DNA from: JBIQLO01 sp044464175 | Lineage (GTDB): Bacteria; Planctomycetota; Phycisphaerae; Tepidisphaerales; Tepidisphaeraceae | DNA length: 5,798 nt | Assembly: GCA_044464175.1 (NCBI GenBank) | Contig: JBIQLO010000234.1 | Span: 1 to 5,798, forward strand | Direction: 5' to 3' | In this document: positions 1 to 5,798 of the stretch, piece by piece | Numbering within the stretch: position 1 is the first letter of the stretch | Layout of the letters: each line of letters begins with the position of its first letter | Made by a program: the position numbers and the translations under genes | Notes under the pieces: model-generated | Databases searched by the model: none | What the model saw: only the letters and a program-made list of their open reading frames with translations | Told to the model about the DNA's origin: nothing

Positions 1-677
1 CTGGCCGCCCACAATTTCACCCCGAGCCGCCGGCACAGCGGCGCCAGGTCCCCCAGCCCCTGCAACGTCACCGCGCTGATCCGCAGATAGCTCATCACAT
101 ACCCGAACCCGCCCCCCTCCAGCCATCGCCGCTGCACCCCAAACCCCCCGCCCCCCAGCCCCGCCGCCATGATCCGCCCCTCCGACACCAGCGCCCTCAG
201 CGTCTGCATGCACTCCAGCGCCTGCTCCGGCGGACAGGTCTCCGGCTCATGCGCTGCCAGCAGATCCACCCGCCGCCCGCCAAAGCGCGCCTCGCTTCGC
301 GCCAGTGTCTCCCGGATAAACGCCCCGCTGAAATCCACCTTCGCTCGATCCGCCTCCACCCCGCATTTGGTCGCCAAAACCGGGTCCAGGCCCCGCCAGT
401 CCGCCAGCGCGGCCCCGATCACCTTCTCCGCATTCCCATACAGCGGCGCGCTGTCGGTCAGCAGAAACCCGGTGGACCACGCCTCCCGCAGCATCGCCAC
501 CGCCTCTTCCAGCCGCTCCCCCTCCACCGCGTCCCCGCACCGGGCCGTCCCCACCGCCAGCCGCGGCACCGGCGCCAGCCCCTCGGCCGGCGCGTGGCGG
601 GCGAAGAACGCCTCCCGCGACAGCGGCCCCTCCACCGCCAGCTCCATCTGAATCGGCAGCCCATCCGCCTGCGCCAT
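1..677 (-). CDS. Aldo/keto reductase, aldose dehydrogenase-like (partial, C-terminus off window)
   Basis: This is a probable NAD(P)-dependent oxidoreductase with an aldo/keto reductase TIM barrel. The start is ATG at 677-675, preceded on the minus strand by GGGAGG six bases upstream. In all, 225 codons are visible before the window edge. The core begins near residue 39 (PRLAVGTA). The family tetrad is all present: Asp75 and Tyr80 in TDSAPLYGNAE, Lys104 in LATKCG, and His143 in AAHEPE. Further family landmarks are IRETLARSEARFG (121-133), RVDLL (136-140), and LVSEGRIMAAGLG (163-175). The DSAPLYG and AHEPE wording, and the later VMSYLRIS (194-201), resemble D-threo-aldose/L-fucose/galactose dehydrogenases more than classical aldose reductases; that subfamily call is inferred. 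The roughly 38-residue N-terminal lead before the first strand is longer than usual; Met11 is a possible alternative start, but the Shine-Dalgarno sequence favours Met1. It lies 15 nt downstream of the dehydratase gene, so the two are probably cotranscribed. Confidence 0.88.
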   Translation of the reverse strand, partial: MAQADGLPIQMELAVEGPLSREAFFARHAPAEGLAPVPRLAVGTARCGDAVEGERLEEAVAMLREAWSTGFLLTDSAPLYGNAEKVIGAALADWRGLDPVLATKCGVEADRAKVDFSGAFIRETLARSEARFGGRRVDLLAAHEPETCPPEQALECMQTLRALVSEGRIMAAGLGGGGFGVQRRWLEGGGFGYVMSYLRISAVTLQGLGDLAPLCRRLGVKLWAA

Positions 678-692
678 AACCCGCCTCCCATC

Positions 693-1799
693 TCACACAA
701 TCAAGACCGCCGTCTCCCGCAGCCCCGCCCAGTCCGGATGCGGCTCCAGCCCCGGCTCCTGGGGCACATGCAACCATCCCTCGACGATCGGCAGATGCGG
801 CTGGTCCTTTAACCCCCGAATCTGCGCTTCATCGATCACCAGTTGCTCGTAATAGTCGTTGTTCGGCAGCGCTGCGCACAACTGCGCATTGCCCCATCCC
901 ATCCCGTGCACCTGCGCCCGCATGCCGAACGACTCGGCCAGATGCGCGATCTTCATCGCCCCGGTGATGCCCCCTTTGTAGTCCACGCCGATGCGCATCA
1001 TGTCCAGCGCCCCGTTCTCGATCCACGTCGCCGCGTTCCAGTGGCATCCATCCGACGTTTCGGCCGCCAGAATGGGAACCTCCAGGTCCTGGCACAACTT
1101 GGCATAGCTGACCAGGTCAAACTCGCGCATCGGCTCCTCGTACCAGAGGTAATTCAACTCCTCCAGCACCCGCCCGAACCGCAGCGCGGTGACATAATCC
1201 CACCCGGCCGACCCGTCGAACATCAACTCGGCCTCATCCCCCACCCACTTGCGCAGGTTGGCCGCCAGCTTCGCATCCTCCCGCGCATCCCCCCAGGCGT
1301 GCAGCTTGAAGGCCGTGAATCCCTCATCCGCGCACAGCTTGATGTGCCGCTCGTATTCCTCCATCGTCCCCCATGTCACCGTCGAGGCGTATGCCGGCAC
1401 GGCTTGGCGGTTTCCGCCGATCAACTGGTGCACCGGCATCCCCGCCCGGCGGGATTTGAGATCCCACAGCGCCAAATCCAGCAGCCCCAGATGCCGCAGG
1501 TGCAGCTCCTCGATGCGGTCGATCTCCCACACGGCCTGCCACAACGCTTCGGTCATCAGCGGATCCCGCCCGATCAGCGTCTTGAGCCGCCGCCGCACCA
1601 GGCTCGCCACCGCCCGCCCATCCCCCGCCCGCGCGCAACCACACACCCCCTCATCCGTCTCCACCCGGATCACCGCCGAATCCATCGTCTGCCCCGGCGG
1701 CGTCCCATCCCCCTCCCCGGCCAACCCCCGCCGCCACCCAAACCGCGGCGCCGGCGCTGCGCTCTCCACGACAAAACATTGAATATCGGTGATAACCAC
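693..1799 (-). CDS. Enolase-superfamily acid-sugar dehydratase, mandelate racemase subgroup
   Basis: A complete 368-residue protein of normal family length, probably a Mg2+-dependent cytoplasmic enzyme that removes the alpha-proton of a sugar acid and eliminates water to give a 2-keto-3-deoxy acid. The N-terminal capping domain covers about 1-130; the barrel follows. The first acid/base motif is Lys165-Leu-His167 (FKLHAWGD), a KxH variant where many members have KxK. Metal ligands are Asp195 (MFDGSAGW), Glu221 (WYEEP) and Glu247 (LAAETSDG), matching mandelate racemase numbering. The second base is the His298 (QVHGMGWGN)/Asp273 (GVDYKGGITG) dyad, and Glu318 (DYYEQL) fits the usual final acid. 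The complete His-Asp dyad argues for an active enzyme; the substrate is unknown. The start is GTG at 1799-1797, with GAGGGAG about ten bases upstream and an in-frame TGA (1816-1818) just before, so no longer start is possible. It appears to be the first gene of an operon with the aldo/keto reductase, which suggests an oxidative sugar pathway. Confidence 0.92.
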   Translation of the reverse strand: MVITDIQCFVVESAAPAPRFGWRRGLAGEGDGTPPGQTMDSAVIRVETDEGVCGCARAGDGRAVASLVRRRLKTLIGRDPLMTEALWQAVWEIDRIEELHLRHLGLLDLALWDLKSRRAGMPVHQLIGGNRQAVPAYASTVTWGTMEEYERHIKLCADEGFTAFKLHAWGDAREDAKLAANLRKWVGDEAELMFDGSAGWDYVTALRFGRVLEELNYLWYEEPMREFDLVSYAKLCQDLEVPILAAETSDGCHWNAATWIENGALDMMRIGVDYKGGITGAMKIAHLAESFGMRAQVHGMGWGNAQLCAALPNNDYYEQLVIDEAQIRGLKDQPHLPIVEGWLHVPQEPGLEPHPDWAGLRETAVLIV

Positions 1800-1971
1800 T
1801 GGAAATGATCTCCCTCAATTGAAAAGACCTTCAGTCTCCGCCTCGCCCGCGGGTGCGTGAGGGGGCGAAGCCACCCGTCGAAGCCCTCTTTTGCTTCTCA
1901 GACACAGTCTACTCCGGAATCTCTCTCCCAACGCCCCGACCGCTCATTTCTGTGCCCTTGCCACCGCCCCC

Positions 1972-2093
1972 TTTTATAACGCCACCGCCGATCGGGGAAC
2001 CTGAATTCAGAAAGGACCTGCAGGCGCGATCGCCGACCCCTCCCCCGCCTTTGACGTCATCGCCCCCCCTTCTATAATGCCGCCGTTGATCGG
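1972..2093 (+). repeat. Imperfect direct repeat covering the -10 region, period 98 bp
   Basis: The segments 1972-1995 and 2070-2093 match at 19 of 24 positions without gaps, and all five differences are transitions. The first copy reads TATAAC (1975-1980) where the second has TATAAT (2073-2078); both continue through a GATCGG. Weaker similarity continues, with an AGGCG...TCGCCGACC block at 2022-2037 and again at 2111-2127. The upstream copy lacks a well-spaced -35: its TTGCCA at 1958-1963 is only 11 bp from TATAAC. The upstream copy is therefore probably a decayed duplicate promoter. Confidence 0.6.
2051..2078 (+). promoter_or_regulatory. Sigma-70-type promoter of lptD
   Basis: The -35 box TTGACG (2051-2056, five of six consensus bases) and the perfect -10 box TATAAT (2073-2078) are separated by 16 bp. 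Transcription should start near 2085, giving a leader of roughly 108 nt before the GTG at 2193. In such a C-rich region this match stands out clearly. A housekeeping-type promoter suits an essential envelope gene. Confidence 0.75.
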
Positions 2094-2106
2094 AACCTCG
2101 GTTCGG

Positions 2107-2157
2107 CTGTAGGCGGGGTCGCCGACCTCGCCGCGGCCTCGACGAGGCCGCCTGCAG
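2107..2157 (+). promoter_or_regulatory. Palindromic leader with alternative hairpins upstream of lptD
   Basis: Two adjacent hairpins can form in the lptD leader RNA. The first pairs 2112-2120 with 2124-2132 (nine pairs, one G-U, loop GCC). The second pairs 2133-2141 with 2143-2151 around a single central base, realistically seven pairs with a five-base loop. A competing fold pairs 2107-2116 with 2148-2157 (ten pairs, one G-U) and 2126-2130 with 2143-2147. The two folds share bases and cannot coexist. No T-run follows, so this is not an intrinsic terminator, and the Shine-Dalgarno at 2178-2183 lies outside both folds. It may be a regulatory leader or a small REP-like palindromic insertion. Confidence 0.5.
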
Positions 2158-2192
2158 GCCGGAAACCCTGATTCGGGAAGGAGTCCTTCATA

Positions 2193-5069
2193 GTGCGCTG
2201 GGCGGCGATGGCATTGGCGTTCGTGCTGGTGTCATGGAGCGCATCGCTCATGGCCCAGACCGCCCCCACCGAGCGTTTCCAGATCAACGCCCACATCGCC
2301 TCCACCTGGACCCAGGGCAACACCAGCGTCATCCAGCTCACCGGCCCCGTCACCATCCAACTGGACAATGCCTCCCTCTCGGCCGACGAGGCGGTCATCT
2401 GGCTCACCCCCGAACCCGGCACCGTCATTCCCCACCAGCAGGCCACCATCGCCCTCATCGGCCACGCCCGGCTCAAACAAACCGGCATCACCCGCACCGG
2501 CGATGAACTGCTGGTCACCACCGTCGCGCGCGACGGCATCTCCCTCATGGCCGACCAGCGCCTGGCCCAGGACCTGACCGACACCCTCCTCTACCGCCGC
2601 GGCCTGGCCCTGCGCCGCACCGGCGCCCCCCCGCCGCCCCCCGCGCATACCGCCGCCCCGCCGCCACCCCCGGCGACCCGCCCCCATCCCGCCACCGCCC
2701 CCGCGCCGGCCTCCCGCCCCGCCCCCCCGGTCACCCTCCGCTTCGGCGGCACCCTCCAGCAGACCCAGACCCCCCAGGGCAAGGTCGCCGTCGTCATTGA
2801 CGGCGGTATCCTCCTGCTCCAGAAACGCCCCGACGGCGATTTCCTCGAACTCCGCGCCGACCGCGTCGTCCTCTTCACCACCCTCGACTCCCTCCGCGAG
2901 GCCGGCGCCGCCCGCATCCAGCGCCTCCAGGATGCCATCGCCGCCGTCTATCTGGAGGGGGATGTCCGCATCGAATACACCCCCCACGACACCACCCGCG
3001 GGCCCCAGCGCCTCCAGGCCGACCGCGTCTATTACGACCTGGCCAACGACCGCGCCATCCTCACCGACGCCGTCGTCCATAGCGTCGAGCCCACCCTGCA
3101 GATTCCCATCATCCTCCGCGCCCAGAATGTGCGCCAACTGGATGTCGGCCAGTACAACGCCCACAAGGCCCAGCTCACCACCAGCGCCTTCGCCACCCCC
3201 ACCTACAGCCTGGCCGCCAGCGACATCTACGTCCGCCAGAGCGACACCGGCGACCCGCGCCTGGGCACCCGCACCACCTTCACCGCCCACGATGCCACCT
3301 TCAACGTCCTGGACCTGCCCATCTTCTACTTCCCCCTGGTCGGCGGCTCCGTCACCGAACAGGGCTTCCCCCTCCGCCAGGCCGCCATCACCAACTCCTC
3401 CCGCTTCGGCCTGGGCGTTGAAACCACCTGGGGCGTCCTGGAGGCCCTGGGCCTGGCCAAGCCACGCGGCTTCGACCTGGCCGGTCACCTGGACTACTTC
3501 GGCGACCGCGGCCCGGCCCTGGGCCTTGACGGCAAGTACAACGGCGGCTTCATCACCCAGACCACCAAGGACCCCTGGAACTTCCAGGGCGGCTTCCACA
3601 CCTATTTCGTCCACGACACCGGCTTTGACGACCTGGGCCGCGGCCGCGCCGATCCCGACCGCACCATCCGCGGCCAGTTCCTCTGGGAACACCAGCACTT
3701 TTTCCCCGACGACTGGCAGATGCAATTGCGCGCCGGCTACGTCACCGATCCCACCTTCCTTGAGGAATGGTTCCCCAACCAGTTCGACAACGGTCTGCCC
3801 CACGACCTCTCCTTTTACGTCAAGCGCCAGCACGACACTGAGGCCACCACCTTCCTTCTCAACGCCCAGCCCCGCGACTTCGTCACCACCGCCGACGCCC
3901 TGCAGGAGCAGTTCGAGGTGGAGCACCTGCCCGAATTCGGCTACCACCGCATCGGCGACAGCTTCGCCGATGACAACTTCACCCTCTTCAGCGACAACAC
4001 CCTCTCTCGCCTCCGCTTCCACACCAGCAACGTCCCCCTCACCGCCCAGGGCTTTCCCCCCGGCCTCACCCCCGGCCTCCCCTCCCTGGGCACCACCGGC
4101 GTCACCGACAGCGCGGTCTACCGCGCCAACCTCCGGCAGGAAATCAACTACCCCGCCAGCCTCGGCCCCATTCGACTGGTCCCCTATATCGAGGGCATCT
4201 ACACCGGCTACACCGACGCCCCCAACGGCGGCTGGCAAAACCGCCTCTACAGCGGCGTCGGCCTCCGCGCCACCACCGCCTTCTGGAAAGTGGACGATTC
4301 GGCCCAGTCCGACCTGCTCGACATCCACCGCCTGCGCCACGTCATTGAGCCGGAACTGAACCTCTTCACCAGCGGCACCACCGTCGAACGCAGCGACGTC
4401 TTCGTATTCGACGAGCCCACCGACGCCATCAGCGACATCTCCGCCATGCAACTGGCCCTCCACCAGCGCTGGCAGACCAAACGCGGCGGCCCCGGCCGAT
4501 GGCGAAGCGTCGATTGGATCACCTGGAACCTCCAGGCCAATCTCTTCGCCAACCAGCCCCCCGACGCCCTGCTGGAACCCCTGGGCTTTCGCGGGCTCTA
4601 TTTCCCCACCCTCCCCGAAACCTCCATCCCGCGCAACAGCCTCAACACCGACGCCACCTGGCGCATCAGCGACACCACCGCCCTTCTGGGCGACGTCCAA
4701 TACAACCTGGATGAATCCGACCTGGCCACCGCCGCCATCGGCCTGGCCGTCCGCCGCGACCCCCGCCTCTCCTATTACCTGGGCACCCGCTACATCAACC
4801 AGCTCAACTCCAACATCGCCACCTTCGCCGTGGACTACCAGCTGACCAAAAAATACACCCTGGCCTTCTCCCAGAGCTTCGACTTCAGCCAGCAGGACAA
4901 CGTCGCCAGCTCCATCACCATGACCCGCAAGTTCGACCGCTTCTTCGTCGCCGTCCGCGTCTATCACAACTCCACCGACGACACCAGCGGCATTACCTTC
5001 AACCTCATCCCCGAAGGCCTCCCCGGCCAGATCCTCAACTCCGTCCAGGGCGTCTTCGCCGGCCGATAA
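2193..5069 (+). CDS. lptD: LPS-assembly outer-membrane protein LptD (OstA/Imp-like)
   Basis: A 958-residue outer-membrane beta-barrel protein, expected to receive LPS from the periplasmic Lpt bridge and insert it into the outer leaflet together with LptE. The start is GTG, nine bases after AAGGAG (2178-2183); Met6 is the only near alternative. Residues 1-21 form a signal peptide (one Arg, a hydrophobic core, likely cleavage after LMA). Residues about 27-142 form a first OstA-like beta-rich region. Residues 143-180 are a Pro/Ala-rich linker with two runs of five prolines. Residues about 181-370 form a second OstA/LptA-like region (LELRADRVVLFT, VYLEGDVRIEY, LQADRVYYDLANDRAILTDA). The barrel starts near LPIFYFPLVGG (375-385). 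The family landmark RHVIEPEL lies at 715-722. The protein is longer than E. coli LptD (784 residues) and contains no cysteine, so the disulfides used by E. coli cannot form. It sits alone, without surA or pdxA beside it. Codons are strongly C-ending. Confidence 0.85.
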   Translation: MRWAAMALAFVLVSWSASLMAQTAPTERFQINAHIASTWTQGNTSVIQLTGPVTIQLDNASLSADEAVIWLTPEPGTVIPHQQATIALIGHARLKQTGITRTGDELLVTTVARDGISLMADQRLAQDLTDTLLYRRGLALRRTGAPPPPPAHTAAPPPPPATRPHPATAPAPASRPAPPVTLRFGGTLQQTQTPQGKVAVVIDGGILLLQKRPDGDFLELRADRVVLFTTLDSLREAGAARIQRLQDAIAAVYLEGDVRIEYTPHDTTRGPQRLQADRVYYDLANDRAILTDAVVHSVEPTLQIPIILRAQNVRQLDVGQYNAHKAQLTTSAFATPTYSLAASDIYVRQSDTGDPRLGTRTTFTAHDATFNVLDLPIFYFPLVGGSVTEQGFPLRQAAITNSSRFGLGVETTWGVLEALGLAKPRGFDLAGHLDYFGDRGPALGLDGKYNGGFITQTTKDPWNFQGGFHTYFVHDTGFDDLGRGRADPDRTIRGQFLWEHQHFFPDDWQMQLRAGYVTDPTFLEEWFPNQFDNGLPHDLSFYVKRQHDTEATTFLLNAQPRDFVTTADALQEQFEVEHLPEFGYHRIGDSFADDNFTLFSDNTLSRLRFHTSNVPLTAQGFPPGLTPGLPSLGTTGVTDSAVYRANLRQEINYPASLGPIRLVPYIEGIYTGYTDAPNGGWQNRLYSGVGLRATTAFWKVDDSAQSDLLDIHRLRHVIEPELNLFTSGTTVERSDVFVFDEPTDAISDISAMQLALHQRWQTKRGGPGRWRSVDWITWNLQANLFANQPPDALLEPLGFRGLYFPTLPETSIPRNSLNTDATWRISDTTALLGDVQYNLDESDLATAAIGLAVRRDPRLSYYLGTRYINQLNSNIATFAVDYQLTKKYTLAFSQSFDFSQQDNVASSITMTRKFDRFFVAVRVYHNSTDDTSGITFNLIPEGLPGQILNSVQGVFAGR

Positions 5070-5091
5070 GCCGCCCCAACGATCCCGATCC

Positions 5092-5159
5092 ATTTTGGAT
5101 TTTGGATTGCGGATTTTGGAAATCCCTTAATCCAAAATCCGCAATCCAAAATCCAAAAT
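5092..5159. repeat. Perfect 29-bp inverted repeat built of ATTTTGG heptamers
   Basis: The left arm 5092-5120 and the right arm 5131-5159 are exact reverse complements over 29 bp, separated by a 10-base loop (AATCCCTTAA). Each arm is four tandem 7-bp units, three ATTTTGG and one ATTGCGG, plus one extra base. The AT-rich block is in sharp contrast to the surrounding GC-rich DNA. It begins 22 bp after the lptD stop codon and would form a long hairpin in the 3' end of that mRNA. It resembles the dispersed ATTTTGG/CCAAAAT-type palindromic repeats found between genes in several bacterial lineages, a recognition from memory. No U-tract follows, so an intrinsic-terminator role is uncertain. Confidence 0.9.
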
Positions 5160-5232
5160 CGGAGTCCCGCCCCAACTTCCAAGTGCATGATCCCTGTCCC
5201 CCCTCCCCCAATTCCGCTACACTCCCCCCTCT

Positions 5233-5798
5233 ATGGGCTGGCAGGACCGCGACTATTCCCGAACCACCCCCGCCTTCCGCACCACGGCCTTCGGGTCCAT
5301 GCGCATGTGGTCGGTGACGACGTGGATCATCGTCATCAACGTCGCCGTCTTCCTCCTCGACCGCCTCCTGGCCCGCTTCGGCGTCGGCGGCTACTCCCTG
5401 GTGCTGACCGATCAATACGGCCGCTCCGCCATAGTCGCCCAATCCCACTACATCCTGGAATGGTGGGGCTACTTCTCCGCCTTCACCGCCCTGCATCAGC
5501 TGCAGCTCTGGCGCTTCCTCACCTTCCAGTTCCTCCACGCCAACCTGTCGCACATCTTCTTCAACATGCTCGCCCTCTTTTTCTTCGGCCCCCTGGTCGA
5601 ATCCTACCTGGGCGCCCGCCGCTACGTCGCGTTTTATCTCCTCAGCGGCTGCGCCGGCGCCGTCGGCTATCTCGCCCTCAGCGCCATGGGCCTGCTCATC
5701 ACCAGCCCCTTCGTTCCCCTCATCGGCGCCTCGGCCGGCATCTTCGGCGTCCTGGTCGCCGCCGCCATGATCGCCCCCAACGCCACCGTCCTGCTCAT
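5233..5798 (+). CDS. Rhomboid family intramembrane serine protease (partial, C-terminus off window)
   Basis: A membrane protease that cleaves transmembrane substrates inside the lipid bilayer; 188 codons are visible. Likely membrane segments are about 28-48, 98-120, 130-155 and 162-181. Rhomboid landmarks are Trp93-Arg94 (LWRFLTFQFLH) in the L1 region, and His102, His107 and Asn111 in FLHANLSHIFFNMLALFFFG. The GxSxG-type serine motif is GASAGIFG with nucleophile Ser167. The partner histidine in a later helix lies beyond the window, so an intact dyad cannot be confirmed. A stretch of about 45 residues between the first membrane segment and the WR motif is long, with Trp and Tyr near its end. 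The start chosen is ATG at 5233-5235. It has no Shine-Dalgarno (the upstream bases are nearly all C and T), while the other three genes do; Met23 (5299) and Met25 are alternatives, also without one. The physiological substrate is unknown and the link to lptD upstream may be only positional. Confidence 0.9.
   Translation, partial: MGWQDRDYSRTTPAFRTTAFGSMRMWSVTTWIIVINVAVFLLDRLLARFGVGGYSLVLTDQYGRSAIVAQSHYILEWWGYFSAFTALHQLQLWRFLTFQFLHANLSHIFFNMLALFFFGPLVESYLGARRYVAFYLLSGCAGAVGYLALSAMGLLITSPFVPLIGASAGIFGVLVAAAMIAPNATVLL

Larger units (their letters stand above)
1800..2192. other. Divergent intergenic region between sugar operon and lptD
   Basis: These 393 bp separate two diverging transcription units and hold no convincing gene. 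The right half contains the lptD promoter, its duplicated -10 region, and a structured leader, listed separately. The left half (1800-1965) must carry the promoter of the leftward sugar operon, but I find no good -35/-10 pair there on the minus strand. It does contain a weak inverted repeat, CGGGTG at 1850-1855 with CACCCG at 1872-1877, which would lie in the 5' leader of the sugar operon. No T-rich tract makes it a convincing terminator. Confidence 0.7.

Noticed and set aside
843..1808. A 321-codon plus-strand frame opposite the dehydratase
   Set aside because: It is Arg/Pro/His-rich with no motif, and the minus-strand frame carries all enolase-superfamily catalytic residues.
1850..1888. Possible rho-independent terminator (CGGGTG/CACCCG or GAGGG/CCCTC followed by TTTT)
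   Set aside because: Short stems, long loops and only four T's, and no plus-strand gene ends upstream that would need it.
1853..2077. A 74-codon plus-strand frame in the intergenic region
   Set aside because: Proline-rich translation of C-runs with no Shine-Dalgarno, and it overlaps the lptD promoter.
2797..4359. A 520-codon plus-strand frame inside lptD
   Set aside because: Its product is a Pro/Ser/Ala/Thr-rich low-complexity string, the typical frame-shifted reading of C-rich codons; the lptD frame has real family motifs over the same DNA.
2232..5093. A 953-codon open frame on the minus strand opposite lptD
   Set aside because: It mirrors almost the whole lptD gene and translates to a Gly/Ala/Val/Glu/Asp-rich sequence without recognisable domains. 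Strong C-ending codon use in lptD removes stop codons from the opposite strand, so this is a compositional shadow.
5092..5159. CRISPR-like or tandem-repeat array
   Set aside because: The units are 7 bp with no spacers and are arranged as two inverted arms, which fits a palindrome and not a CRISPR array.
5102..5317. Small open frames crossing the heptamer palindrome (also 4964-5188 and 5035-5553 on the minus strand)
   Set aside because: Their distinctive residues (DCGFW, NPKSAIQNPK and the like) are only the palindrome translated; such spurious proteins arise wherever this type of repeat lies in an open frame.

Overview
This is a GC-rich bacterial window with four protein genes in a divergent arrangement. 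An outer-membrane LPS transporter (LptD) points to a Gram-negative, diderm cell. The C-heavy composition, two GTG starts, an unusual LptD and a heptamer-based palindromic repeat would suit Planctomycetota (Phycisphaerae-like) or a relative. That taxonomic guess comes from style and is not proven.

Minus strand, left side (1-1799): a probable two-gene operon. It is transcribed leftward as an enolase-superfamily acid-sugar dehydratase (mandelate racemase subgroup, 693-1799), then after 15 nt an aldo/keto reductase (1-677) that runs off the window. The reductase most resembles aldose (fucose/galactose-type) dehydrogenases. Together they could form an oxidative sugar pathway: aldose to lactone or aldonate to 2-keto-3-deoxy acid. 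The exact sugar cannot be read from the sequence.

Divergent intergenic region (1800-2192): it holds a near-consensus sigma-70 promoter (TTGACG, 16 bp, TATAAT) reading right, and a diverged second copy of its -10 region 98 bp upstream. The leader of about 110 nt contains strong palindromes that can pair in two mutually exclusive ways, followed by a good Shine-Dalgarno sequence.

Plus strand, right side: a 958-residue LptD-like protein (2193-5069) with a signal peptide, two periplasmic OstA-like regions split by a proline-rich linker, and a C-terminal barrel. It has no cysteine. A 163-bp gap follows, dominated by a perfect 29-bp inverted repeat built from ATTTTGG heptamers. Last comes a rhomboid intramembrane serine protease (5233 onward), cut by the window end before its catalytic histidine.

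The plus strand is C-rich over G across the window whichever strand is coding. Minus-strand genes therefore prefer G-ending codons and plus-strand genes C-ending codons, which suggests replication-linked skew. I see no CRISPR array, transposase, tRNA, rRNA or defence system. The least-explained items are the lptD leader and the heptamer palindrome; the rest looks like ordinary metabolic and envelope genes.
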